DNA of 64,000 bases, taken from assembly GCF_034044715.1 (NCBI RefSeq), contig NZ_JAXCLW010000001.1, positions 1,240,001-1,304,000 on the forward strand. Reading direction: 5' to 3'. The DNA comes from Dongia_B soli. GTDB lineage: Bacteria; Pseudomonadota; Alphaproteobacteria; Dongiales; Dongiaceae. A program made the position numbers and the translations under genes. Below, in pieces: positions 1 to 7,076 of the stretch. Below the pieces are notes generated by a model. It saw only the letters and a program-made list of their open reading frames with translations. It was not told the origin of the DNA and did not search any database. The stretch's first letter is position 1. The number at the start of each line of letters is the position of its first letter.

Positions 1-1
1 T

Positions 2-382
2 GTCACCAGGCAGAAAGCTGCCGAGGCCGATCGGGATGCCTGGCGCGCCAACGCCGAGGCAATCGAGCAAATCAATGCCGATAATGCTGACCTGCAGCGC
101 AAGCTCGATGCGCTGCGCGATTCAATGGACGTTCTCGCGCGCGGCGTTGCTGAAAAGGCAGCCGAACGGCAACGGACGGCCGCATCCATCAAGGGGGAAA
201 TCCGAAGTGTCCACGCTCCGAATAATGCCATTGGCCCTTACAGCGCTCATGCTTGGCAGCGCCTGCGGGATACAGCCGAAGGAACCGCCGCCGATCGTGG
301 TGACCAGAATTCAGGAGGTGACGGTCAAGCCGGATCAAAGTCTGCTCAATTGCCTGCCGGAACCACCGATCCCGCCAAATGA
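2..382 (+). CDS. Rz-like inner-membrane spanin, 5' truncated by the window edge
   Basis: An open frame runs from base 2 to the TGA at 380-382; its start lies outside the window. The visible 126 residues are rich in Ala, Glu, Asp, Arg and Gln over the first 75 (for example AEAIEQINADNADLQRKL), a coiled-coil-like pattern, followed by a looser Gly/Ser/Pro tail. This resembles the periplasmic part of phage Rz i-spanins, which join an outer-membrane Rz1 lipoprotein to fuse the two membranes at the end of lysis. The main support is that a small lipoprotein gene (207-545) starts inside it in another frame, the classic nested Rz/Rz1 arrangement. The transmembrane N-terminus and the holin/endolysin genes would lie left of the window. 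Confidence 0.6.
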   Translation, partial: VTRQKAAEADRDAWRANAEAIEQINADNADLQRKLDALRDSMDVLARGVAEKAAERQRTAASIKGEIRSVHAPNNAIGPYSAHAWQRLRDTAEGTAADRGDQNSGGDGQAGSKSAQLPAGTTDPAK

Positions 383-545
383 TGTAATCCAGGCGATGAG
401 CGACCGCGAGCAGGCGGAATTGATCGTCGACATCGCCATCCCCGGCCGCGATTGCCGGGGCAAGTTGGAAGCGCTGCGGCTTTGGTATCAGCGCCAACCC
501 GCCACGGCCAATCATCATACGAGATTCGGTCATGTTCGATCTTAG
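207..545 (+). CDS. Rz1-like outer-membrane spanin lipoprotein
   Basis: Starting at the GTG at 207 (preceded by AAGGGGGAAATC) gives 112 residues: a short hydrophobic signal ending in the lipobox-like LGSAC, then proline-rich segments (KEPPPIVV, PEPPIPP) and two further Cys. Small Pro-rich lipoproteins nested in or overlapping Rz are Rz1 o-spanins, which form the outer-membrane half of the spanin complex. ATG 225 is an alternative start. The frame extends upstream to 36, but that part reads as a shadow of the Rz frame. The gene ends convergently, overlapping the next minus-strand gene by 4 bases. Confidence 0.6.
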   Translation: MSTLRIMPLALTALMLGSACGIQPKEPPPIVVTRIQEVTVKPDQSLLNCLPEPPIPPNDVIQAMSDREQAELIVDIAIPGRDCRGKLEALRLWYQRQPATANHHTRFGHVRS

Positions 546-1102
546 CCGCTCACGTTATGTGCCTGGAGCTGGATCACATGGACACCGGCGTAAACAAACG
601 CAGCTAGACTGCATAAGCCAGACCAAATCGACGCGATGCGCAGTGCATGGGCCTTATCGGCGTGATCGTTAAATGCGGCCTTATGGGCTTCAATAAGCTG
701 CTCTAAATCTTTGGTTTTCGTTTCTGCGAAGTAGCGTTGCTGAATTTCTAGCCGTTGCGAATGATGTGCCTCATCGCACATGAGAGAGTATTCGCCCTGA
801 GCAAGATAGGCGAACACATTGCATACGACGCCTGCCAAAAGTCCCACGAAGAAAGGCGTCGCTGCCCCCACCAACGTGGGAGCTTCCAGTTTAAGAAGAG
901 CTCCTGCCGCTGCTAACACGCCGACGCCGCCAGCGTTCAGCAGGTAACAGGCTTTGATTGCCTGGACGCCAAACTCCACAGTGGATTGATTTGATTGGAT
1001 GCTCTTTGTGGTCCAGCTGCTGGCTTCAACCTGGACCTCTTGAAGATACTGGCTATTGCGCTCCAGCCAATCTTTCCGGTAACGATCATCAATACCCGAC
1101 AT
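542..1102 (-). CDS. hypothetical membrane protein (three predicted TM helices)
   Basis: 186 residues from the ATG at 1102 (MSGIDDRYRK); an in-frame upstream codon at 1144 would overlap the divergent PLD gene. The N-terminal 45 residues are hydrophilic and charged. Two adjacent hydrophobic stretches follow (LLNAGGVGVLAAAGALL and ATPFFVGLLAGVVCNVFAYLA), then a charged helical segment and a last hydrophobic helix near the C-terminus. I do not recognise the family. It is divergent from the PLD-fold gene with only 17 bases between start codons, so the two must share a regulatory region buried in their 5' ends. Its place beside lysis genes suggests a phage or plasmid accessory role, which is inference only. 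Confidence 0.6.
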   Translation of the reverse strand: MSGIDDRYRKDWLERNSQYLQEVQVEASSWTTKSIQSNQSTVEFGVQAIKACYLLNAGGVGVLAAAGALLKLEAPTLVGAATPFFVGLLAGVVCNVFAYLAQGEYSLMCDEAHHSQRLEIQQRYFAETKTKDLEQLIEAHKAAFNDHADKAHALRIASIWSGLCSLAAFVYAGVHVIQLQAHNVSG

Positions 1103-1119
1103 TTGGAATTGCCCCTCAC

Positions 1120-1650
1120 ATGAAATATAAGCTTTCGCGTCCAATCATATTGATTGCCTTCGCCGCTTTTGGTTTCGACGCTTCAACCGCGATCGCTTCT
1201 CCATCTATTACCACATGTTTTACGCCTGGGGGCAAATGTACGGATCTCATAGTGAATACCGTCGGCGCAGCAAAGAAGCAGATCCGCGTTCAAGCCTATA
1301 GCTTCACCTCCGCGCCGATCGCCAAGGCGCTCGCCGATGCTTATCGTCGCGGTGTCGACGTCAAGGTCATTCTCGACAAGAGCCAGGCGACCGCGAAATA
1401 TACCGGCGCCACTTATCTGCAAAACGCCGGCGTGCCAGTGGCGATCGATTACAAGGTGGCCATCGCCCACAACAAGGTGATCGTGATCGACGGCAGCACG
1501 GTGATCACCGGCAGCTTCAATTTCACAAAAGCTGCGCAGGAGAAGAACGCGGAAAACCTCCTGGTCATCCGCGACGCCGATTTGGCTCGACAGTATATTG
1601 CCAACTGGCAGGCGCGGGAGGCTGTGTCCCGGCCCTATAAGCGCAAATAG
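1120..1650 (+). CDS. secreted phospholipase D-fold nuclease-like protein
   Basis: 176 residues. The ATG at 1120 was chosen because it begins a clean signal peptide (MKYKLSRPIILIAFAAFG, cut after about 26 residues). The mature part has one HKD motif, HNKVIVIDGSTVITGSFNF, with His about 117, Lys 119 and Asp 124. Single-HKD proteins of this size belong to the Nuc/EndA group of PLD-superfamily phosphodiesterases, which dimerise to build the active site and often cleave nucleic acid in the periplasm. Relatives are common on conjugative plasmids and in mobile regions. The substrate cannot be read from sequence. Confidence 0.8.
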   Translation: MKYKLSRPIILIAFAAFGFDASTAIASPSITTCFTPGGKCTDLIVNTVGAAKKQIRVQAYSFTSAPIAKALADAYRRGVDVKVILDKSQATAKYTGATYLQNAGVPVAIDYKVAIAHNKVIVIDGSTVITGSFNFTKAAQEKNAENLLVIRDADLARQYIANWQAREAVSRPYKRK

Positions 1651-1902
1651 CTGACCTGGTTCTCCACGATGGGCTCCCTATCTCGAGCCTTGTTCGCTGC
1701 CCCACATGAGGCTTATATTTCCCTCGGCGGCTGGCACAGCGCTGGAGTTCGGCTCATTCCCGGGATTCCCTGCTAGCGGGGACTTACCGTGGCCCGTCTG
1801 GTCAGCCGCCACTCTCATTCCGCCGCCGGGTCAACCCGCTGTCCGTTTAAGGCCCTTCATGGAAAGCCGCTGGTCTGAACCCGGCGGCACTTTGGCCAGA
1901 CT
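1651..1902. other. intergenic stretch holding one doubtful 46-codon ORF
   Basis: No convincing gene fills these 252 bases. On the minus strand an ORF from ATG 1816-1818 to the stop at 1678-1680 encodes 46 residues beginning MRVAADQTGHGKSP and ending EQGSR. The composition looks coding-like, but there is no good ribosome binding site and I do not recognise it. A plus-strand frame at 1706-1930 looks spurious because it runs into the downstream lipoprotein gene. Confidence 0.3.
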
Positions 1903-2343
1903 TTATTTTGACGAACTAAGGAACTGCTGAAGCTTGTCGAGGATTTGACTTTGGCACGCTCGACCACCCATGGCCATAAGCTCCTCGCCGGTTTTATTGT
2001 CGACGAATGACATGTTGTAATTGTAGGCCCCGTCCATATGACCAAGGCAAATGTCGAACTGGCTGTAGTCCAGCATCAACCGATATCTGGTATTGAAGGT
2101 GTCGTATTTCTCGAGATGCGTATCGGACCCTAAAGATCCAGAGGTCACTTGCGGTCCCCGATCGACAACCATGGTCCAGCCGTTCCTCTTGAAAACTTCC
2201 TTGATTTCGGCGGTCAATCCGCCACCCGGCGGCACGGTAACTGAGCGCTCCGACCTATCAGGCGTGCCATAGGTGTGCATATTGGCACTGACACAACCGC
2301 TCAATAGGCTGCACAAGGCAGCCAGTAAAATGAACTTTTTCAC
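1903..2343 (-). CDS. hypothetical lipoprotein
   Basis: 146 residues from a GTG at 2343 that follows a GGGGGG tract by 7 bases; this start gives an ideal lipoprotein signal, VKKFILLAALCSLLSGC, with lipidated Cys about 17. The mature part (about 130 residues) has mixed alpha/beta character, with EIKEVFKRNGWTMVVDRG near its N-terminus and Cys residues in DICLGH and GGRACQ that could pair. I do not recognise a family. It is monocistronic, followed downstream by the doubtful stretch 1651-1902. Confidence 0.65.
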   Translation of the reverse strand: MKKFILLAALCSLLSGCVSANMHTYGTPDRSERSVTVPPGGGLTAEIKEVFKRNGWTMVVDRGPQVTSGSLGSDTHLEKYDTFNTRYRLMLDYSQFDICLGHMDGAYNYNMSFVDNKTGEELMAMGGRACQSQILDKLQQFLSSSK

Positions 2344-2524
2344 GTGAATTCCCCCCATTTGCCTAGGAAGCATATCTCACTAAAAAGCTAAAGCCAATAT
2401 GGGCGGAACCTCCTGATGGCCAACGATGTTTTTGCAGCGGAGGCGCCACTCTCGTTCGTCTGGAACCCAGCGCAAACTCTTGGCCAAGATGCGCCCGGCG
2501 CCTCCACCTCAGAAAGGTGGCGCA

Positions 2525-3517
2525 ATGCGGTGGCAAAAGATCAAGAAACCTACAGCGCGAAAGTCCTCCGCTGCCATCCCGCCCCAACTCTGTACGCTTG
2601 TTGCCAAGCCGCCTACCGGACCGGGCTGGGTGCATGAGATTAAGTGGGATGGCTATCGGATGGGCGCCGATATCGACCACGGCAAAGCCCGCCTGTTCAC
2701 CAGAAATGGCTACGACTGGTCTGACCGGTTCCCCTCTCTCATCAAAGAGCTGGCCTTGCTGCCATGCGAGCGCGCTTATATCGATGGCGAGCTCTGCGCT
2801 TTGGATGAGAAGGGCGCGTCAGACTTCGGCGCATTGCAAGCGGCGATCGGCGCCAGCCGGGACGAAGATCTGATCTTCTATGTGTTCGATCTGCTGGTGT
2901 TCAACGGGAAGGACCTCAAGAAGCTGCCACTCAAGGAGCGCCGGTCAAAGCTGACGACCCTGATCAATGGCAAACGTCGGATGGAGTGGCCGCATATCCA
3001 GTTGTCGGAAGAGGTCCATGGTGACGCCGCTGTGTTCTTCAAGCACGCCTGCAAGCACAAGCTCGAGGGCATCATCTCGAAGAAGGCCGATAGCCGTTAT
3101 GTCAGCGGGCGGACGCTGTCATGGGTCAAGGTCAAGTGCTCGCCCCGGCAGGAATTCGTTATCGGTGGTTATATCCCCAGCACAACAGGGCGAGGGGTGG
3201 GCTCATTGCTCCTGGGTCACTATCACGGCGGATTTCTGATCTACGACGGTCGCGCCGGAACGGGGTTTACGCATAAGCTGTCTGTCCAGCTTGAGCAGCT
3301 GTTAAAGCCCCTGGCAGTCGAGAAGCCGATCCTGCAGAAGGTGCCGCGGGAGCACGCCAAGCGCGCCGTATGGGTCAAACCAGAGCAGGTCTGCGAGGTC
3401 CAGTTCACGGCGCGGACGGCTGAGGGCTATCTCCGTCAGGCGAGCTTCAAGGGGCTGCGGCAGGACATCCGACCCAAGGATGTGACCGAAGCGCCGATCG
3501 CGCCGGTCACCTCCTAA
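2525..3517 (+). CDS. stand-alone ATP-dependent DNA ligase (LigD ligase-domain type)
   Basis: 330 residues from ATG 2525, which follows GAAAGGTGG; ATG 2489 and 2426 are in-frame alternatives. Nucleotidyltransferase motifs are clear: motif I EIKWDGYR with the adenylated Lys, motif III YIDGELCAL, motif IV LEGIISKK and motif V SWVKVKC, then a C-terminal OB-fold region (FVIGGYIPS to the end). This is the ligase module of NHEJ LigD without polymerase or phosphoesterase domains, equivalent to LigC-type enzymes that seal nicks in double-strand break repair. No Ku gene is in the window. It ends convergently, overlapping the next gene by 11 bases. Confidence 0.88.
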   Translation: MRWQKIKKPTARKSSAAIPPQLCTLVAKPPTGPGWVHEIKWDGYRMGADIDHGKARLFTRNGYDWSDRFPSLIKELALLPCERAYIDGELCALDEKGASDFGALQAAIGASRDEDLIFYVFDLLVFNGKDLKKLPLKERRSKLTTLINGKRRMEWPHIQLSEEVHGDAAVFFKHACKHKLEGIISKKADSRYVSGRTLSWVKVKCSPRQEFVIGGYIPSTTGRGVGSLLLGHYHGGFLIYDGRAGTGFTHKLSVQLEQLLKPLAVEKPILQKVPREHAKRAVWVKPEQVCEVQFTARTAEGYLRQASFKGLRQDIRPKDVTEAPIAPVTS

Positions 3518-3833
3518 AATGCACTACGTTCCGCCGGTCAGGCTCTCTGTCCGGCTCTTCATAGGGCAGGTCAGTTTCATCGATCTCTATCCATTCGCCT
3601 GCATCAGTGTATTCCGGCACTTGCAAAATGAGCCTGCCGCCCACACGCCGCACGGCCAAACGTAGTTCAAGCCCGTCGCGGGTTTCTACCCACTCGCCCA
3701 AAATGACGCTCTCGCCTCTGCTGTTCTCAACTTCCACAAAGCGGGGATTCTCGCCTGGTCCACCGCCGAACGAGCCTTCAAAAACGAACTTGAAATAACT
3801 GTCTTCATCGAGGGCTGGGTTGCGTTGCCTCAT
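3507..3833 (-). CDS. hypothetical acidic protein
   Basis: 108 residues from ATG 3833, preceded by AAGGAGA at good spacing; the longer upstream frame has no better start. The protein is acidic, with short beta-rich repeats (FVEVENSRGESVILGEWVE, LELRLAVRRVGGRLILQV) and an Asp/Glu/Arg-rich C-terminus. No family recognised. It follows the 167-residue gene at 3952-4455 after 118 bases and may be the last gene of the SOS-box-led run, or have its own promoter. Confidence 0.55.
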   Translation of the reverse strand: MRQRNPALDEDSYFKFVFEGSFGGGPGENPRFVEVENSRGESVILGEWVETRDGLELRLAVRRVGGRLILQVPEYTDAGEWIEIDETDLPYEEPDREPDRRNVVHFRR

Positions 3834-3951
3834 GGCCGTGTCTCCTTCAGCGGGTTTGAGACTCAACCGTCGCCGCGGAGATAGGTTTCGGATTTGCCGG
3901 GGATCTGCGGGAGATTGCGGGAATGTGATTTCGAACGAGCCGCAGTAGCGC

Positions 3952-4455
3952 TTAATTGATCGTGACCAAATTAAGCCGGCGACGGACCTCGCTGAGAAAG
4001 ACGGTTTCGAGCAGATAGGTATTCTCGATGTCGACCAGCTCAATATTCGGATCCTTGAGATCCATTGCGGTCTGTCTGGCCATCCTTCGAGCTTCGATGA
4101 TCGCTGGATCGTTATCATAGGTTTTCGACCCGTAGACGACTGCTAGATACTTATCGCCCGCATCAAGCCCAGTCAGATAATCGGGCGTCCGCAGCGTACT
4201 GAAATCCAAAGTGCGCTGGAGGACATCTATACCGAGAGGTTCACCGCAGGCCAGGACGTAAGCCAGTGGCATGTTCTTATAATTGCCCGGCTCCTCACCC
4301 GCACGGACAGCAACAGCGTGAAGGTAATAAAAGAAAAAGCCCAACACGAACGGGCTTTCCCAAAATTCTTTTGGGATATCGCCTGTAGCGCCGATCACAT
4401 CCAACAGGGCCTTGGCGGCCTTGGCAGCGGCGCGATATGGGTCAGACTTTGCCAT
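3952..4455 (-). CDS. hypothetical protein
   Basis: 167 residues from ATG 4455 (MAKSDPYRAAAKAAKALLD); a TTG three codons upstream is also possible. It is mostly helical, with an aromatic stretch ESPFVLGFFFYYLHAVAV at about residues 35-50 that may be a buried helix rather than a membrane span, and a charged C-terminal half. No recognisable domain. It starts 35 bases downstream of the SRAP gene on the same strand and is likely cotranscribed with it. Confidence 0.55.
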   Translation of the reverse strand: MAKSDPYRAAAKAAKALLDVIGATGDIPKEFWESPFVLGFFFYYLHAVAVRAGEEPGNYKNMPLAYVLACGEPLGIDVLQRTLDFSTLRTPDYLTGLDAGDKYLAVVYGSKTYDNDPAIIEARRMARQTAMDLKDPNIELVDIENTYLLETVFLSEVRRRLNLVTIN

Positions 4456-4490
4456 GCTGACCAACAGGGCATCATAAAGGAGGTTCCCCT

Positions 4491-5162
4491 TCAGACGGCG
4501 CCAGCTTCAAGCGGCTCGATGCATTCGGGTCCAGCGTTCTTCACGCTGTTGACGGCCTTGGACACTGGGACAGCCCGCATCTGCTCCGCCGGGAACGGAT
4601 CGATCATCTTTCCGACATCGGCTGACGGTGTCTTATCGGAAAGCCAGGCGTCGAATTCGGTCGGGTCCAGAATCACAGGCATCCGGTCGTGTATTTCGGC
4701 CATAAGGCTGTTCGGTTCGCAGGTCAGGATCGCAGCGCTGTCGATGTCGCCTTCGGGTGATTTCCAGCGCTCCCAGACGCCAGCGAAAGCGAAGGGCTGT
4801 TTATCCTGCATCTGGATCAGATAAGGTCGCTTATCACCTTTGGGGCCTTTCCACTCATAGAAGCCATCGGCCGGTACCAGACAGCGGCGCTTCGCGATGG
4901 CAGCGCGGAACATCGGCTTTGCCTCGATGCCTTCGGCCTTGGCATTGATGACCGGCGGCCCCTTGGGCGCTTCCTTCAGCCAGAAAGGGAGCAGGCCCCA
5001 GCGGACGTTCACCATCTCGCGGGCATCGCCATTGGACCGAACGATCGGGATCTGCTGCGTCGGCGCGATGTTATACCGGGGCGCGAGATTCGGCAGGTTC
5101 TCGAAGCGAAACAGCCGTTTGATCGCGTCCACATTGGAGATGAAAACATATCGTCCGCACAT
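4491..5162 (-). CDS. yedK: SOS response-associated peptidase (HMCES/YedK family)
   Basis: 223 residues starting MCGRYVF at ATG 5162; Cys2 becomes the N-terminal catalytic residue after Met removal, which fixes the start. Other YedK-type active-site residues are present at near-identical spacing: Asn73 in INAKAE, Glu103 in FYEWKG and His158 in EIHDRMP. SRAP proteins crosslink covalently through Cys2 to abasic sites in single-stranded DNA at stalled forks, shielding them. It lies in a minus-strand run of small genes headed by a GTTC-N7-GTTC LexA box (6284-6298), so SOS control is plausible here. Confidence 0.93.
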   Translation of the reverse strand: MCGRYVFISNVDAIKRLFRFENLPNLAPRYNIAPTQQIPIVRSNGDAREMVNVRWGLLPFWLKEAPKGPPVINAKAEGIEAKPMFRAAIAKRRCLVPADGFYEWKGPKGDKRPYLIQMQDKQPFAFAGVWERWKSPEGDIDSAAILTCEPNSLMAEIHDRMPVILDPTEFDAWLSDKTPSADVGKMIDPFPAEQMRAVPVSKAVNSVKNAGPECIEPLEAGAV

Positions 5163-5175
5163 GAAGATCTCCACT

Positions 5176-5463
5176 CTAGTCAGGCATGCTACTGTTCCGG
5201 GGACCGTCCATACCATGCGGCAATCGCACAATGTGCCAGCGATGCCGCTGGAGAGATTGAATAATAAGCTTGGCGACGTCGATCGCCCAGCGGTGCTCAT
5301 ACAATAGCTCGCCAGGTTGCAGTTTTCGGAATGTTTTGATCCGGTCTGGCGTCAGAATGAATTGGGCGACGTCGCGCGTAAGCTCCCACTCGAGCTCTTG
5401 CAGCGTTTCAGGAGGCATTTCCGTTCGAACGCCTAATTCGACCATTTTGAATTTGTCAGCCAT
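5176..5463 (-). CDS. small hypothetical protein in the SRAP operon
   Basis: 95 residues from ATG 5463, which overlaps the 3' end of the preceding gene by 31 bases and is preceded by GAGCGG. The sequence is amphipathic and helical (ETLQELEWELTRDVAQFI, WAIDVAKLIIQSLQRHRW) with no cysteine cluster or signal. No known family. Thirteen bases separate its stop from the SRAP start, so it is almost certainly cotranscribed with SRAP. Confidence 0.55.
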   Translation of the reverse strand: MADKFKMVELGVRTEMPPETLQELEWELTRDVAQFILTPDRIKTFRKLQPGELLYEHRWAIDVAKLIIQSLQRHRWHIVRLPHGMDGPRNSSMPD

Positions 5464-5795
5464 GATCCGCTCTTATTCTTCGTTGGGTCAATCCATTCAA
5501 ATCGGGCTAGGCGGCCAGGAGGATGGCCTTTTCTGCCGCCAGCCAGGCGCTTGACGGTGTCGGAGTCATCAACCGTCAGCATCACGGAAAAGCGATGATG
5601 CGTCCGGTGTCGGCAGTAGTGGCATTTGAGCCGCCGCAGCACCTCGGTCAGCGTGTAATCTTCGCCATATTTCTGGATGAGGCTGGTGGTCGAGAGGGTC
5701 CGCATGTGTTCGCAATTGCTGCAAGCGGCAACCAGGGAATGGTCTCCGACTTGGGCCAGGGTTGCGACTTTGCCTTTGCATCTGATCCGCCACAT
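5433..5795 (-). CDS. small protein with two zinc-binding-like Cys/His pairs
   Basis: 120 residues starting MWRIRCKGK. Two Cys/His groups, CSNC-EH at about residues 25-30 and CHYCRHRTHH at about 58-67, are spaced like a zinc ribbon, with a basic, Gly/Pro-rich C-terminal tail. Such arrangements often mark nucleic-acid-binding proteins, but no family is recognised. It begins 12 bases after the upstream gene and overlaps the downstream one, so it sits in the middle of the SOS-box-led operon. Confidence 0.6.
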   Translation of the reverse strand: MWRIRCKGKVATLAQVGDHSLVAACSNCEHMRTLSTTSLIQKYGEDYTLTEVLRRLKCHYCRHRTHHRFSVMLTVDDSDTVKRLAGGRKGHPPGRLARFEWIDPTKNKSGSWLTNSKWSN

Positions 5796-5807
5796 CCTGC
5801 AAGCCGC

Positions 5808-6251
5808 TCATAACGAATATTGCCGCTCGATCCTGGCCAGCGTCAGATCATCAAAGACAGCCAGGTCGCCGCGATCGGCGCAGGCCTCTAAAAACATTTC
5901 GGTCGCATAGGTGCGGCGGTGTTTTTTTGGGTCGGCCTGCCACTTGGCAAAGAGGGCGGGGGTCACTTGGAATGGGCCACAATCGGCGCAAAACTGCTCG
6001 ACGTTTTTGCCGGGCTGCATGTCGGTATACTCGGCCACGTGCCCGCAGAGCAGGCAGTTGGGAACGGCCGGGCTCGGCTCGTTGGCTTCAATTTGCTCGA
6101 TCGCCGCAACCAGCTTTCCCCAAAAGGTCTGCTCGCGAACGGGATCGAGACCGGGAATGGGTCGGTCACGGCGCGCTCGCGCGTATGCGAGCGCTCGATC
6201 GCCGCGCCGGCGAATTTCCATTCTGGCGAAGTCTTCAAAGTCCGCTTCCAT
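5808..6251 (-). CDS. hypothetical protein with CxxC...CxxC zinc-ribbon motif, first gene of the SOS-box operon
   Basis: 147 residues from ATG 6251. The N-terminal 55 residues are charged and helical; NCLLCGHVAEY and QFCADCGPFQ form a CxxC-x(n)-CxxC pattern typical of a zinc ribbon, and the C-terminus is helical again (RTYATEMFLEACADRGDL). No named family is recognised. Its start lies 33 bases from a LexA-like box, making it the first gene of a probable DNA-damage-induced operon that ends with SRAP. Confidence 0.62.
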   Translation of the reverse strand: MEADFEDFARMEIRRRGDRALAYARARRDRPIPGLDPVREQTFWGKLVAAIEQIEANEPSPAVPNCLLCGHVAEYTDMQPGKNVEQFCADCGPFQVTPALFAKWQADPKKHRRTYATEMFLEACADRGDLAVFDDLTLARIERQYSL

Positions 6252-6283
6252 GGCCGCTCTCTGGGCATTCGTGCGTCTAAAGA

Positions 6284-6298
6284 GTTCCTAAAATGTTC
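6284..6298 (-). promoter_or_regulatory. LexA (SOS) box, GTTC-N7-GTTC type
   Basis: The plus strand reads GTTC CTAAAAT GTTC at 6284-6298 (GAAC-N7-GAAC on the transcribed side). Direct repeats GTTC-N7-GTTC are the known LexA operator of Alphaproteobacteria. The box is 33 bases upstream of the minus-strand gene starting at 6251, whose operon contains an SOS response-associated peptidase, and this context raises the odds that the short motif is real. Confidence 0.65.
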
Positions 6299-6370
6299 TC
6301 ATCCTGGCGCGAGAGTCAACGGCCCTATTCCTGGTGTCTCAGCCGGGTGATGTGCTGCCACTTGTAGCGA

Positions 6371-6841
6371 TTAATTGGCCCGCTTGGCCGATTTCTTGTT
6401 CCGGACGGGAAGGTCAACCTTGCCGGCTGGCCGGGTTTGCATTAGCAACCGGGCGCCCTCGGTGAAGGCGGCGCTGCGGGTCAGGCCGGCGCGCTGAGCG
6501 TATTGGTCGACCGCTTCAACCAAGCCTGTATCGAGCGAGAGATTGGTTGCCTGCGGCTTGCCCTGGGCGATCGGTAGCAGGGGGATGACCGTGACGATCG
6601 CGTTCTCCCAGTCGATCCAGTCTTCGCCGGCCGCTTTGATTGCTTCCAAGCTGCGTGGGGCGGGAACGGCCGCACCATCGGCGATCATGCCGGCGACATG
6701 CAGCGCAAGCGCTTCGGTGCCCATCGAGATCGCCTCCTCATAGGTGGCGCCGACCGAAATGCAGCCGGGGAAATCTGGAAACATGACGCCGTAATCAGAG
6801 CCGGCTTCCTTGTGGATCAGGGCGACGTAGTAATCCAGCAT
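6371..6841 (-). CDS. hicB: HicB-type antitoxin with C-terminal ribbon-helix-helix
   Basis: 156 residues from ATG 6841 with AAGGAG seven bases upstream. The N-terminal half has the HicB partial RNase H-like fold signature (YGVMFPDFPGCISVGATYEEA). The C-terminal half (TNLSLDTGLVEAVDQYAQRA onward) reads as a ribbon-helix-helix DNA-binding domain, and the tail is lysine-rich. HicB binds and blocks HicA and represses the operon. It follows hicA by 28 bases, the toxin-first order usual for this family, and its likely operators are the palindromes at 7077-7140. Confidence 0.9.
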   Translation of the reverse strand: MLDYYVALIHKEAGSDYGVMFPDFPGCISVGATYEEAISMGTEALALHVAGMIADGAAVPAPRSLEAIKAAGEDWIDWENAIVTVIPLLPIAQGKPQATNLSLDTGLVEAVDQYAQRAGLTRSAAFTEGARLLMQTRPAGKVDLPVRNKKSAKRAN

Positions 6842-6869
6842 CTCACTCTCCTTGGCGGCCGCCAGGCTC

Positions 6870-7061
6870 TCAGAGCCCGGCTTGCTTCATGATCGACCGG
6901 ACGGTGCCGGTCGGTAAATCCTTCTTCGGGTGAGGGACCGTTACGCGGCCCGGCTTGGTCGGGTGCTTGTACTGGTTATGGCTGCCGACCGTGCCGACCA
7001 GATACCAGCCGTCTGCCTCGATCAACTTGATCAGTTCGCGGCTGCTATAGGCTTTCGGCAT
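6870..7061 (-). CDS. hicA: HicA-type mRNA interferase toxin
   Basis: 63 residues starting MPKAYSSREL at ATG 7061, with AGGGGA five bases upstream. This is the double-stranded RNA-binding-like HicA fold: SSRELIKLIEADGW, the catalytic His about 28 in GSHNQYKHP, and VTVPHPKKDLPTGTV with the conserved HP-x-K-x-L-x-x-GT pattern. HicA cleaves mRNA independently of ribosomes and is neutralised by HicB. Length is normal for the family and the catalytic residue is intact, so the module should be active. Confidence 0.92.
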   Translation of the reverse strand: MPKAYSSRELIKLIEADGWYLVGTVGSHNQYKHPTKPGRVTVPHPKKDLPTGTVRSIMKQAGL

Positions 7062-7076
7062 TTCGTTCCCCTGTGT

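Noticed and set aside
1706..1930. 74-codon plus-strand frame
   Set aside because: It runs into the 3' end of an oppositely oriented lipoprotein gene, has no ribosome site and no protein-like features.
2363..2680. minus-strand frame overlapping the start of the DNA ligase
   Set aside because: It overlaps the lipoprotein start on one side and the ligase motif-I region on the other, with no domain.
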